Assembly (NCBI GenBank): GCA_022340545.1
Contig: JAJDNV010000218.1
Location: 1 to 44,094, forward strand
Origin: Acidobacteriota bacterium
GTDB lineage: Bacteria; Acidobacteriota; Vicinamibacteria; Fen-336
Length of the DNA stretch: 44,094 nt
Reading direction: 5' to 3'
Part shown: piece by piece, positions 17,395 to 26,486 of the stretch
Numbering within the stretch: the stretch's first letter is position 1
How the letters are laid out: every line of letters starts with the position of its first letter
Translations under genes and position numbers: made by a program
Notes under the pieces: model-generated
Told to the model about the DNA's origin: nothing
The model's input: the letters and a program-made list of their open reading frames with translations, nothing else
Databases searched by the model: none

Positions 17395-18729
17395 TCACCA
17401 CCCCAGCAGTCCCCGGGGCAGGTCGACGCGAAGGAGGATGTGGAACACGACATAGACCGGGAGAACGACGAGGGCGGCCAGCACCGTCGCACGTGCGTGG
17501 CTGACTCCCAGCCTCCAGAAGAGCAGCCCCAGCAGAACGCCCCCCGTCAGCAAGAAGCCCACGGGCCTCACGAGGAGGATGAAGAGGACGACGAAGCCGA
17601 TCCCCTCGGCGAAGTGCACCCAACCCTTCACGGTCGGGCGGTCGCTTCCCGTTCTCTTCAGGCCCCGTTTGGCCACCAGTGCCGCGAGCACACCGCCGAA
17701 GGCGAGGGCGAGGACGCTCGGATAGACCATCGCCCCGAAGCGGGCTCGCCGAATGGACGCGAAGGCGTCACTTCGGATCAGCTCTCCGAGGGCCCGGTCT
17801 GCGTGGACCAGGGTCGCGCGGGCCGTTTTCGGGTCTTCGTACCGCCAGTCGAATCCCTGGCGGGCCATGAACTCCCTAAACTCCGCCGTGTGCACCACCC
17901 GCTTCAGCGCGGGGACGAGAACGTCCAGGATCTCCTCCGGCGTGTCTCTCGGGACGCCGAGGGCCCGCCACCCCCCGAGCGACCAGTCGTACCCCTGCTC
18001 CTCGAAGGTCGGGACGTCCGGGAACCTCGGCGTGACCCGCTCCGGGGACATGACGCCCAGGCACCGGACCTTGCCCGCCGCCATCTGGACCGCCGCCTCG
18101 GGCAGGCTGCAGGCGACGACATCGACGGTCCCGGCCAATAGCTCGGTCATCGATGGAGCGGCACCCTGGCTGGAGAGCCAGCTCAGGCGCGCCGGGTCCT
18201 CCCCGATCGCCGCGTACCAGCCGGCGAGGGCCAGGTGCCAGATGCCGCCCTGTGAGGTCCCCGAGGCCTTGAGCGTGTCGGGAGAGGTCTTGATGTGCCC
18301 TTCGAGCTCCTGCAGGGTCTGCCATGGGGCATCGGCCCTGACGAACAGCGCGGCGGCATCGCGGTTGAAGAGAGCGAGGGGCACGAAGCTCTCGTGGGTC
18401 ACGTCGGTCAGCCCCCGCCAGTGGAGCATGTTGAGCTCCACCGTCATCATCGTCATCGTGTAGCCGTCGGGCCGGGCCCGCGCCCCGCGGCTGTGGCCGG
18501 TGACCCCCTGGCCGCCGGTGGCGTTGATGACGTTGACGTTGACCCCCAGGTCCTGCTCGAGGAGGACGGCGATCTGCCTCGAGCACCGGTCGGTTCCGCC
18601 CCCCGCCCCCCAGGGGCACAGGATGAAGATCGGCCGGTCGGGGAACTCCCCTTCGGCCCGACACCCCGAAAGGCCCAGAAAAAGAAGCCCGGCCAGAAGA
18701 CCGAGCGCGGTACGGGGGAGCACCCTCAC
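17395..18729 (-). CDS. TctC-TctB fusion: solute-binding lipoprotein joined to the small TTT membrane subunit
   Basis: The first part (about 23-320) is a TctC/Bug-type binding protein: FPDRPIFILCPWGAGGGTD is the usual start of the mature protein, and SQGAAPSMTELLAGTVDVVA and FPDVPTFEEQGYDW are family blocks. The last ~105 residues form the four-helix TctB subunit, with PVGFLLTGGVLLGLLFWRLG and the terminal LRVDLPRGLLGW. Both halves lie in one frame with no stop. I choose GTG 18729: it is 4 bp after the S10 peptidase stop and gives a clean lipoprotein signal, VRVLPRTALGLLAGLLFLGLSGC, with lipobox LSGC (Cys23). The upstream frame to 18780 overlaps the peptidase gene. Fusing the binding protein to TctB would tether it at the periplasmic face of the permease by both lipid and helices. 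Confidence 0.85.
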   Translation of the reverse strand: MRVLPRTALGLLAGLLFLGLSGCRAEGEFPDRPIFILCPWGAGGGTDRCSRQIAVLLEQDLGVNVNVINATGGQGVTGHSRGARARPDGYTMTMMTVELNMLHWRGLTDVTHESFVPLALFNRDAAALFVRADAPWQTLQELEGHIKTSPDTLKASGTSQGGIWHLALAGWYAAIGEDPARLSWLSSQGAAPSMTELLAGTVDVVACSLPEAAVQMAAGKVRCLGVMSPERVTPRFPDVPTFEEQGYDWSLGGWRALGVPRDTPEEILDVLVPALKRVVHTAEFREFMARQGFDWRYEDPKTARATLVHADRALGELIRSDAFASIRRARFGAMVYPSVLALAFGGVLAALVAKRGLKRTGSDRPTVKGWVHFAEGIGFVVLFILLVRPVGFLLTGGVLLGLLFWRLGVSHARATVLAALVVLPVYVVFHILLRVDLPRGLLGW

Positions 18730-18733
18730 AGCC

Positions 18734-20455
18734 CTACCAGTCCGGGAGACCCGCCTCCGCGAGCCAGGCGACGACGTCACGGTTGAAGTCGTCGGGCTGG
18801 GTCAACGAGACTGCGTGGCAGCTCGTGGCATAGACCGGGAAGCGAATCGTCCTCGTGCCGATGGCGGGGAGGTTCGCGTAGGCGTCTGGCCGGTACTCCA
18901 GGACGATCTGTCCTGTCCGCTCCGCACCCGCCGGCTGCTCCCGCTCGTACCGGACGCCCGCCAGGATCTCCGTGTGCCGGGCCAGCGCCGGAGGGATGGC
19001 CTCGGAGTAGACCACCAGGTCCAGGGCGGCATTGGTGACGAAGGTGCGCACGTGCGCCACGTTCTTCAGGAACATGCGCCCGAAACGAGGCACCCGGTAG
19101 TTCACCTCGTACCCGCGGACCCAGGCGACGTTGAAGAAGTGGAAGGCCCAGTTGGCCTCCTGGTTCAAGCCGAGGAAGTACCGGTCCCACGGCTGCAGGG
19201 GGCCGAACACCGACTCCACGTCACCGGGTTCGACCAGTGCGAGCCACTCCTCCAGGCGGCTCAGCCTCAGGAACAGCAATTCGTCGAGTGAGTCGCCTCC
19301 CGCCGCCGTCCGGCCTTCGCTGTCGTAGTCCGGGTCGTACAGCCGGTAGGCCGAGAGGCGATTCGAGGCGTAGAGTTCCGGAATCCGCGTGACATCGGTC
19401 CCGGTGACGAGTGAGAGCTGCGAAGTGAAGCGGAGGAGCCGTCCCGCGTTCGCGAAGAAGCTGTTCAACCACCCGGCCGGCCTGGTGTAGATGTAGGGGT
19501 CGCGCCCCGCCGCCTCTTCGATGAAGACGAAGGGGTCAGGGTACCGCCGTGGATCGTAGGGGATCCCCACCTCGCGGCCGATCTGGTACAGCACGGATTC
19601 GGGCTGGCTCCACAGCCGCTCCGTGACCTCCCACTGATATCCCATGCTCAGGGTCGGCTGGACGAGAATCTGGTGGCCGAACTGCCGGGCCACGACCTCG
19701 GGTGGGACGATCTGCCCCTGGTACTCCGGGAAGACCGCTTCAAGGTGGGCCTGTATCTCCGTGGCGAGGGCCGGGTCCTGGTACATCTCCGTCCCGTCGC
19801 CATAGGACGCGTAGTTCAGCAGGAGGTGCAGCATAACCGTGGCGCGCGCGCCTCCGTAGCTCTCACCCACGATCACGACGGGGTTACTGCGAAGCTCGGG
19901 GTGACGGGCGAGGAACCGCAGCAGCAGACGGACGAAGTCGGCCCCGTCGAGGAAGGAGTTGAAGTTCTGGGCGTTGAACTCGCGAAACCGGATGTCCCAG
20001 TCCGCCACGTTGGCCAGCAGGCTGTAGGAGAAACCGGTCTGCCGGGCGTCGATATACAGCAGGTTCCCGAGGCGCGTCCAGGAGCGGGGATTTGGGATGT
20101 ACTGGTCGCCTCCTCCACTCTCGATACGATTGTCCAGCGTGTAGCGAGACGTGTACATGCTCATCAGGCCCGAGCTCGATGCGGATCCCGGCCCGCCGTT
20201 GAAGAACACGAAGAGAGGCCGTGCCGTGGAGTCGCGGTCGGCGGCGTGGAAGCTGTACCAGAGCCGGGCCTCGGAGGACCTGAGCTCCATCCAGGACGCG
20301 CGGCTGCCGTAGTGGAAGTAGAAGGACACCGGCTCCATGGCGATGAATCCGGCTTCGTTCTGGAGTGCCCAGGCCTCTTCCGTGCTCCAGTGGAGCGTGA
20401 CAAGGAGGGCCGCCGCGAGAACGAAAATGTCGAGCAAGCGGGCCAATCGCTTCAT
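18734..20455 (-). CDS. Exported serine carboxypeptidase-like protein, peptidase family S10 (paralogue 1)
   Basis: The 573-residue protein has an N-terminal signal segment and then the S10 alpha/beta-hydrolase layout. FFNGGPGSAS (84-93) carries the oxyanion-hole region and GESYGG (197-202) the catalytic Ser199. The likely Asp is in ALDLVVYSEAIPP (about 479) and the His in SCHAVSL (about 547). S10 enzymes remove C-terminal residues at acid pH. A signal peptide implies periplasmic action or secretion. The ATG at 20455 is preceded by GGAGGAC. It is closely similar along its whole length to the protein at 21547-23265, so the two come from a duplication. The tctC-tctB gene follows after 4 bp. Substrate is not known. 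Confidence 0.88.
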   Translation of the reverse strand: MKRLARLLDIFVLAAALLVTLHWSTEEAWALQNEAGFIAMEPVSFYFHYGSRASWMELRSSEARLWYSFHAADRDSTARPLFVFFNGGPGSASSSGLMSMYTSRYTLDNRIESGGGDQYIPNPRSWTRLGNLLYIDARQTGFSYSLLANVADWDIRFREFNAQNFNSFLDGADFVRLLLRFLARHPELRSNPVVIVGESYGGARATVMLHLLLNYASYGDGTEMYQDPALATEIQAHLEAVFPEYQGQIVPPEVVARQFGHQILVQPTLSMGYQWEVTERLWSQPESVLYQIGREVGIPYDPRRYPDPFVFIEEAAGRDPYIYTRPAGWLNSFFANAGRLLRFTSQLSLVTGTDVTRIPELYASNRLSAYRLYDPDYDSEGRTAAGGDSLDELLFLRLSRLEEWLALVEPGDVESVFGPLQPWDRYFLGLNQEANWAFHFFNVAWVRGYEVNYRVPRFGRMFLKNVAHVRTFVTNAALDLVVYSEAIPPALARHTEILAGVRYEREQPAGAERTGQIVLEYRPDAYANLPAIGTRTIRFPVYATSCHAVSLTQPDDFNRDVVAWLAEAGLPDW

Positions 20456-20517
20456 GTCGTCCTCCGTGGCCGAGCGACTCGCTCCCACCGACGCGCTTCA
20501 ACGCGAGTCGTCGTCGG

Positions 20518-21531
20518 TCAGATGCCGAACGAAACCCCGAGGGTCAGCCGAAAGCCGGAGAGATCCAGGGCGAAGTCCCCGCGCCGGCCGTCCGTTGAGC
20601 CCTCGGGCCAGTCGTTGGTGGGCCGCTCGAGATCCAGTCTCCCCCAGGGCGCGGTGATACTGTCCTCCGCGATCGCCCACTCTCCTTCCCACTCGACTCT
20701 CTCGCCGCCGCGGACCTGACCTCCCGGGCCGGAGGGGCTCGTCACTCTCTGATACGCGTAGCTGCCCTCCGCGAAAAAGGCCAACCTCCCTCCAACTGCG
20801 TATTGGAACCTGAGCCCGACCTCCGCGGCGAGGCCGGTTCCCTCGCCGCGCCCATCGAGCCCGCCCGCCGTCTCGAAGACGAGCCCGTTCATGCTCGGTC
20901 CTCGCATCGAGAAGGCATAGCTCCAGTCGGACACGTGCTCGAAGTCGGCGAAGAGGGGCCCACCGACGAGGAATCCCTCCAGTCTCGACTTGTCTCCAAG
21001 GGGCCGACCGACATGAATCCCGACGAGCGGAGCCCAGGCCTTGGCCGAGAGCGTGTAGGGCGTGTAGGTCAGATCCTCAATCCTCACGTCGCCGTAGTAG
21101 TCCTCGCGTGTGTATTGGGCGCGTACGTCGTTCGACCCTCCGGCCGTGAGGAACTGGAGGCCGACGGAGAACGCGAGGGATTCATTCTGCCTCCGCTTCA
21201 CCCTCACCCCCATCGACCACGAGGCACCGATCGTGGGCCTCTCGCCCGATTGCTCCCGCTCCCACGACACGATCTCCCCGTTGTTCTGCAGGGCCTCCAG
21301 CTGAGCGTCGAAGAGGTGCTGTTGGACCCGCTGGTCGTGGTCCCGTACGAGGTTCAGATCCGTGGCCGCCGCGCTGGCCAGGCCTCCGTACCCCTCGACC
21401 ACCCACCGTCGTTCGTCCCCCGATCGCTCGGGAACGGTCTCAGCCGGGATCGCTTCCTGCGCCCACACACCGGGGCTCGCTCCAAGCGCACCCATCGAGA
21501 GGAGGACGAGGCCAAGACGAGATGTCTTCAT
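20518..21531 (-). CDS. Predicted outer-membrane beta-barrel protein between two S10 peptidases
   Basis: The 337-residue protein has a Sec signal peptide (MKTSRLGLVLLSMGALGASPGVWA, cut after AWA-type site). The mature part has many alternating polar/nonpolar strands with aromatic girdles (WVVEGYGGL, ASWSMGVRVKRR, FFAEGSYAYQRV). It ends in FRLTLGVSFGI, a final strand as in outer-membrane barrels. I do not recognise a named family. ATG 21531 has GAGGAG upstream. It lies 15 bp after the upstream S10 gene and 62 bp before the next, so it is in the same transcription unit. It could be a porin-like partner for peptides, or a surface protein; this is inference. Confidence 0.7.
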   Translation of the reverse strand: MKTSRLGLVLLSMGALGASPGVWAQEAIPAETVPERSGDERRWVVEGYGGLASAAATDLNLVRDHDQRVQQHLFDAQLEALQNNGEIVSWEREQSGERPTIGASWSMGVRVKRRQNESLAFSVGLQFLTAGGSNDVRAQYTREDYYGDVRIEDLTYTPYTLSAKAWAPLVGIHVGRPLGDKSRLEGFLVGGPLFADFEHVSDWSYAFSMRGPSMNGLVFETAGGLDGRGEGTGLAAEVGLRFQYAVGGRLAFFAEGSYAYQRVTSPSGPGGQVRGGERVEWEGEWAIAEDSITAPWGRLDLERPTNDWPEGSTDGRRGDFALDLSGFRLTLGVSFGI

Positions 21532-21546
21532 GTCGATCTCCTCGCT

Positions 21547-23265
21547 TCACTCCGCGGCCTGGCCCGCCTCCGCCAGCCAGGCGGCAACGTCGTGGAGCAG
21601 TTCTGCGGGCTGCAACAGAGAGACGGAGTGGCCACTCCTGGCATAGATCGGGAAACGGATCGTCCTCGCGCCGATGGTCGCGAGGTTCGCGGTTCCATCC
21701 GGCCGGTACTCGAGAATGATTCGTCCCGGCCGTGCCGTGCCCGCCGGCAGATCCCGCTCGTGGCGGACACTCGTGAGGATCTCGGTGTGTCGGGCGAGAG
21801 CCGGGGGGATGGCTTCGGCGTAGAGCACCAGGTCGTAGGCGGCATTGGTGACGAACGTGCGCACGTACGCCACGTTTCCCAGGAACATGCGACCGAAGCG
21901 GGGCAGGCGGTAGTGAACCTCGTACCCGCGGACCTGAGCCACGTTGTAGAAGTGGAAGGCCCAGCCGGCCTCCTCGTTCAAGCCGAGGAAGTACCGATCC
22001 CACGGCTGTAGCAGGCCGAACACCGACCCGACATCACCGGGTTCGACCAGGGCGAGCCACTCCTCCATTCTGCCCATCCTCAGAAACAGCAACTCGTCGA
22101 CGGAGTGGTCCCCTGCCACCGGCCAGTCGGTCTCGTAATCCGGGTTGGCCACACGGTAGGCCACCAGACGATTCGCGGCGTACAGCTCCGGGATCCGGGT
22201 GGCATCGGTCCCGGTGACGAGCGAGAGCTGCGGGATGAAGTGGAGGAGCCGCCCCGCATTGGCGAAGAAACTGGTCAGCCATCCGGTGGGCTTGGTGTAG
22301 GCGTACGGGTCGCGTCCCGCAGTCTCCTCGACGAACCGAAGGGGGCTGGGGAACCGCTGTGGATCGTAGGGAACGCCGACTTCGCGGCCGAGCTGGTACA
22401 GCACGGAATCGGGCTGGCTCCACAGCTGCCGCGAGATCTCCCCCTGATAGTCCATGGTGAGGGCCGGCTGGATGAGGATCTGGTTGCCAAACTGTCGAGC
22501 GATGACCTCGGGAGGGACGATTCGTCCTTGGTACTCCGGAAAGACCGCCTCGAGATGCGCCCGTATCTCGGACACGAGGGCCGGGTCCTGATACATCTCC
22601 GTCCCATCGCCGTAGGAGGCGTAGTTCAGCAGGAGGTGGAGCATGACCGTCGCGCGCACACCTCCGTAGCTCTCGCCCACGATGACGACCGGGTTGTCGC
22701 GGAGCTCCGGGTGCCGCGCGAGGAACCGCAGCAGCAGACGGACCACCTCGGCTCCGTCGAAGAAGGTGCTGAAGTTCTGGGCGTTGAACTCCCGAAAGCG
22801 GAGGTCCCGGTCCTCGACGTGGTCTAGGATCCCGTATGAGAATCCCGTCTGCCGGGGATCGACGTAGAGCAGGTTCCCGAGACGTGTCCAGGAGAATGGG
22901 TTCGGGACATATTGTTCGCCTCCGCCACTCTCGATGCGGTTATCCAGCGTGTAGCGGGACGTGTACATGCTCATCAGACCCGAGCTCGACGCGGCTCCGG
23001 GTCCGCCGTTGAAGAGGACGAAGAGGGGGCGTGCCTCGGGGTCGCGGTCGGCGGCGTGGAAGCTGTACCAGATCCGAGCCTCGGAGGAGATGAGCTCGAG
23101 GCGGGTCGCGGGGCTTCCCATGTGGAGGGAGTGGACCACCGGCTCCATGGCGATGAAGCCCGCTTCGTTCTGGAGCGCTGGAGCCTCCGCGGCGCTCGAA
23201 TGGAGCAGGGCAAGGAGAAGCGTCGAGATGACGACGATGGGCGGCGGACGGAGCATTCGGTTCAT
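21547..23265 (-). CDS. Exported serine carboxypeptidase-like protein, peptidase family S10 (paralogue 2)
   Basis: The 572-residue protein is a near copy of the protein at 18734-20455. It shares the mature start ALQNEAGFIAMEPV, FNGGPGAASSSGL, the catalytic GESYGG, AYDLVLYAEAIPP for the Asp and SGHSVSLLQP for the His. All three triad residues are kept in both copies, so both may be active. The signal peptide differs (MNRMLRPPPIVVISTLLLALLHSS). Differences concentrate in the N-terminus, around residue 40-60, and in the last 40 residues. ATG 23265 has GGAGGAC upstream; ATG 23256 is an alternative. It is the first gene of a five-gene minus-strand run ending in tctA. Confidence 0.88.
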   Translation of the reverse strand: MNRMLRPPPIVVISTLLLALLHSSAAEAPALQNEAGFIAMEPVVHSLHMGSPATRLELISSEARIWYSFHAADRDPEARPLFVLFNGGPGAASSSGLMSMYTSRYTLDNRIESGGGEQYVPNPFSWTRLGNLLYVDPRQTGFSYGILDHVEDRDLRFREFNAQNFSTFFDGAEVVRLLLRFLARHPELRDNPVVIVGESYGGVRATVMLHLLLNYASYGDGTEMYQDPALVSEIRAHLEAVFPEYQGRIVPPEVIARQFGNQILIQPALTMDYQGEISRQLWSQPDSVLYQLGREVGVPYDPQRFPSPLRFVEETAGRDPYAYTKPTGWLTSFFANAGRLLHFIPQLSLVTGTDATRIPELYAANRLVAYRVANPDYETDWPVAGDHSVDELLFLRMGRMEEWLALVEPGDVGSVFGLLQPWDRYFLGLNEEAGWAFHFYNVAQVRGYEVHYRLPRFGRMFLGNVAYVRTFVTNAAYDLVLYAEAIPPALARHTEILTSVRHERDLPAGTARPGRIILEYRPDGTANLATIGARTIRFPIYARSGHSVSLLQPAELLHDVAAWLAEAGQAAE

Positions 23266-23691
23266 GTGGTCCTCCGCGGTCAGGCTCCTTCAGGGCGCAA
23301 ACCGGAACAACCGCGGGAAGAACCCGCCGCAGGGCTCGTCGAAGGCCGCCTCTTCACCGGAGAGCGTCCGGCCACGAGGCGCCGATCATCGCCTGGGGGT
23401 CCACCGTCGCCCATGAAGCCCTCACCAGACTAGAGGGCGGCACGCCAGGAATCCTTCGCTGGTGCCGACAGGAACGTCTTCGCCACGGTGCCGAAGGACT
23501 GATGCCAATCGATTCTATGCTGCGACGTCGTCAGCAAACAACGACGAAGTGAACGTTGGCGCTCGACTGTCCACTTCATTGGATGCGTCCTTCGCTTCCT
23601 GTCGTGAGACACCCGAACGGAGGGCGGATGTCACCGGAAGCGAGGCCGGTTTCTCTGCGACAATAAGGCCGCTTGAGAGAGGGAGGCAATC
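23266..23691. other. 426-bp gap without a recognisable gene
   Basis: This gap separates the divergent S10 and OmpA-like genes, so it must hold both promoters, but I see no clear -35/-10 pair. The part from about 23450 to 23660 is less GC-rich than the surroundings. A 60-codon minus-strand open frame (23430-23612) has no family likeness and atypical codon use, and I do not call it a gene. Confidence 0.5.
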
Positions 23692-24447
23692 ATGGTCAAG
23701 TGGATCATCGGGCTCCTGCTGCTCCTGCTTGTGGCGGGCGGAGCTCTCGGCTACTGGCTGTTCGGCAGCCAGAAGCAGGAGCTCGAAGCCACGCACGAGC
23801 AGCTGATGGAGGCGCGCCAGGACGCCGCGGAGTACCGCCGGAGGGCGGCCGATCTCGACGCGATCCGTGCGCGGCTCGAGCGGTCGAGCGCTGAGCTGCA
23901 GGAGGAGGTCGCGAAGAAGGAGAACGAGCTGGCCCGGCTCCACTCTGCGCAGGACGAGCTTCTGAGTGAGCTGGAGCAGGAGATCGCGGACAAGCAGGTC
24001 CAGGTCGAGCAGATCCGTGACCAGCTGCGCGTCGAGATGGTCGACGAGGTGCTGTTCGACTCGGGGGAATCGGCCCTCAAGCCTGAGGGCATCGCCATCC
24101 TGAGGAAGGTCGGGAGCGTCCTGAAGAAGGCCGAGGGCCGCACGATCGAGGTCCAGGGCCACACGGACAACGTCCCCATCCGGGGCGCGCTTGCCCAGAA
24201 GTACCCGACGAACTGGGAGCTCTCGGCCGCCCGCGCCACCAACGTGGTGCGGTTCCTTCAGGATGAAGTCGACATCGACCCGAGCGTGCTCTCTGCCGCG
24301 GCTCGCTCGGAGTATCAGCCGCGGGCCTCCAACGACACCGAGGAGGGTCGACGCCAGAACCGTCGCATCGAGATCCTCCTCGGGCCGGGGGGCTCGGCAT
24401 TGCCGACACGGGCGTCGACGGCGGCCACCGAACAACCCGTGCCCTGA
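23692..24447 (+). CDS. OmpA/MotB-like peptidoglycan-binding protein with membrane anchor and coiled coil
   Basis: The 251-residue protein has an uncleaved-looking N-terminal membrane segment (IIGLLLLLLVAGGALGYWLF), a long charged coiled coil (about 28-115), and an OmpA-like domain (about 120-235). The peptidoglycan-binding signature is clear: VLFDSGESALKPEG, VQGHTDNVPI, NWELSAARATNVVRFL and RRQNRRIEIL. It probably ties the inner membrane to the cell wall. ATG 23692 follows a GGGAGG site. Neighbours give no hint of function. The C-terminal tail (rich in Ala, Thr and Pro) is disordered. Confidence 0.88.
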   Translation: MVKWIIGLLLLLLVAGGALGYWLFGSQKQELEATHEQLMEARQDAAEYRRRAADLDAIRARLERSSAELQEEVAKKENELARLHSAQDELLSELEQEIADKQVQVEQIRDQLRVEMVDEVLFDSGESALKPEGIAILRKVGSVLKKAEGRTIEVQGHTDNVPIRGALAQKYPTNWELSAARATNVVRFLQDEVDIDPSVLSAAARSEYQPRASNDTEEGRRQNRRIEILLGPGGSALPTRASTAATEQPVP

Positions 24448-24537
24448 GCCGCGTTCCAGACGTCCTTTCTTCCTCGGGGGAGTGCTCGACGGCCCCGGGC
24501 CGGGTAGTATCCTCAGGCGCGCGAAAGGAGACCGCCC

Positions 24538-26319
24538 ATGGCCCGCACCGACCCGCACTCGTACTACGACGACGCTCAGCCGCGGACGCGGCATCTCGGC
24601 CTGGAGCTGGAGGTGGACTTCGAGGGGCGCTGCCTCCACGGCTGGGCCATGCTCGACCTGGGCGAGCCGTCCTCCGGTCCGCTGGACCTCGACACCAAGG
24701 GTCTCGACATCTTCTCCGTCGAGGGGGAGGAGGAGGCAGAGATCCCCTTCGAGCTGGCCGACGAGGAGCCGGTCCTGGGGCGGCGCCTGAGGCTCGACCT
24801 GCCCCCCGGGACACGGCGAGTGACGATCGAGTACTCGTCTTCTCCGGACGCCATCGGCCTCCAGTGGCTGGATCCGGCGCAGACCGAGGGGAAACGCCAA
24901 CCCTTTCTCTTCAGTCACTTCCAGCCCATCCATGCCCGGACCTGCATACCCGTCCAGGACTCGCCGCGGGCGCGGGTGACCTACCGGGCGGCGATCACCG
25001 TGCCCAAGGCCCTGACCGCGGTGATGTCGGCGGGATCGGTCGGAGAGCAGCCCGGGGACCGCCCCGGCGCCCGGACCTTCCTCTTCGACATGCCCCAGCC
25101 CATCCCGACCTACCTCATCGCGCTAGCGGTGGGGGACCTGGACTCGCGCGACCTCTCGCCCCGCTCGCGGGTCTGGGCGGAGCCGCGCACCGTCGAGGCC
25201 GCGGCCCACGAGTTTGCCGAGATCGAGGACATGATCGAGACGGCGGAGGGGCTGTTCGGTCCCTACGAGTGGGATCGCTACGACATGATCGTCCTGCCGC
25301 CGTCGTTCCCGTACGGGGGCATGGAGAACCCCCGGCTGACCTTCCTGACCCCGACCCTGCTCGCGGGAGATCGCTCACTGGTCGACGTCGTGGCCCACGA
25401 GCTGGCCCACTCCTGGACCGGGAACCTCGTCACCAACGCCAACGTCGACCACTTCTGGCTGAACGAAGGGTCCACGGTCTGGGCCGAGCGCCGCATCGTC
25501 GAGGCCCTGCACGGCGAGGATGCGGCCGTCCTCGGCTGGGCCATCGGGGAGAAGGCGTTGCAGGCGGAGTTCGAGCGGTTCGGCGCCGAGGCCACGGTGA
25601 CGCGCCTGCGCAACGATCTGCGGGGCACGGATCCCGACGACGTGTTCTCCTCGATTCCCTATGAGAAGGGCTCTCGCTTCATGATTCTCCTCGAACGGAC
25701 GGCGGGCCGGGAGCGCTTCGACGCCTTCATCCGTCGCTACATCGAGCACTTCCGGTTCACCTCCATCACCACCGAGGAGTTCATGGAGTTCGTCGAAGAA
25801 GAGCTGCCCGGTGTCGCGGCCGAGGTCGACGCGCAGAGATGGCTCTACGAGACGGGGATGCCGCCCAATGCGCCGGTCTTCAGGTCGGATCGGCTCGAGG
25901 CCCTGACCGCCCTGGCCGCCGACTTCGCGGCCGGCACCCGGCCCGGTCCGGAGGACGTCGCGTCGTGGTCGCCGGCGGAGATGCTCGTGTACCTGCAGCA
26001 CCTGCCGCGACCGGTCGAAGAGGCGGCCTGCCGCTGGCTCGACCGGAACCTGGAGCTGACCTCCCGGGGCAATTACGAGATCCTCGTCGAGTGGCTGGCC
26101 ATCGCCGCCGCATCCGACTACGAACCCGCGTTCCCCCGCCTGCGGGAGGTGCTTCTCCGGGTCGGGCGCATGAAGTACCTGCGCCCCCTCTACAAGGCCC
26201 TGGGCGGGCACCCGCGCACCCGGGCCCTGGCCCGCGAGGTCTACGCCGCCGCCTCGCCCGGCTATCACGAGCTGTCGCGCCGCGCGTCCGAAGCGGTGAT
26301 GGACCAGTATCCCGCGTGA
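24538..26319 (+). CDS. M1-family zinc aminopeptidase, LTA4-hydrolase-like
   Basis: The 593-residue protein has the M1 layout: an N-terminal beta-saddle domain, the exopeptidase motif GGMEN (260-264), and the zinc site HELAH (287-291) with the distal Glu at 310 in FWLNEGSTVWAERR. The last ~170 residues form the helical-repeat domain typical of leukotriene-A4-hydrolase and aminopeptidase B relatives. It removes N-terminal residues from peptides in the cytoplasm; no signal peptide is seen. ATG 24538 is preceded by AAAGGAG. The stop overlaps a possible small gene (GTGA) and the OPT transporter follows, which fits peptide uptake plus hydrolysis. Confidence 0.93.
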   Translation: MARTDPHSYYDDAQPRTRHLGLELEVDFEGRCLHGWAMLDLGEPSSGPLDLDTKGLDIFSVEGEEEAEIPFELADEEPVLGRRLRLDLPPGTRRVTIEYSSSPDAIGLQWLDPAQTEGKRQPFLFSHFQPIHARTCIPVQDSPRARVTYRAAITVPKALTAVMSAGSVGEQPGDRPGARTFLFDMPQPIPTYLIALAVGDLDSRDLSPRSRVWAEPRTVEAAAHEFAEIEDMIETAEGLFGPYEWDRYDMIVLPPSFPYGGMENPRLTFLTPTLLAGDRSLVDVVAHELAHSWTGNLVTNANVDHFWLNEGSTVWAERRIVEALHGEDAAVLGWAIGEKALQAEFERFGAEATVTRLRNDLRGTDPDDVFSSIPYEKGSRFMILLERTAGRERFDAFIRRYIEHFRFTSITTEEFMEFVEEELPGVAAEVDAQRWLYETGMPPNAPVFRSDRLEALTALAADFAAGTRPGPEDVASWSPAEMLVYLQHLPRPVEEAACRWLDRNLELTSRGNYEILVEWLAIAAASDYEPAFPRLREVLLRVGRMKYLRPLYKALGGHPRTRALAREVYAAASPGYHELSRRASEAVMDQYPA

Positions 26320-26486
26320 GCTCGGAGCTGTGGATTCATTGCACGCGCGGGACGGCTCCCGCCAAGGACCATCAGTCCTTGGACCACGCGGCGGGGGCGC
26401 TTCAGGAGCCCTCGCGCGCCCTGATTCCGCAACTGCTCGCAGAGATGCGACCGGCCCGGCGAAACCTGGAGTGGCTCCATGACTGA
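26316..26486 (+). CDS. Possible 56-residue protein bridging the M1 and OPT genes
   Basis: A GTG at 26316 overlaps the stop of the aminopeptidase gene (GTGA) and the frame ends inside the first codons of the OPT gene (CATGACTGA), the pattern of coupled genes. Of its 56 sense codons, 45 end in G or C, as expected for a coding frame here. I do not recognise the product (SSELWIHCTRGTAPAKDHQS... to NLEWLHD), and no membrane segment is present. It contains a hairpin (26362-26382), so the stretch may instead be an untranslated spacer with an attenuator. Confidence 0.35.
   Translation: MSSELWIHCTRGTAPAKDHQSLDHAAGALQEPSRALIPQLLAEMRPARRNLEWLHD
26362..26382. other. Perfect 8-bp stem-loop between M1 and OPT genes
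   Basis: CCAAGGAC (26362-26369) pairs perfectly with GTCCTTGG (26375-26382) around a 5-nt loop. It could be an attenuator or RNA processing site between the peptidase and the transporter. There is no following T-run. Confidence 0.45.

Noticed and set aside
23430-23612. 60-codon minus-strand open frame in the S10/OmpA gap
   Set aside because: No ribosome site, no family likeness and unusual codon use.
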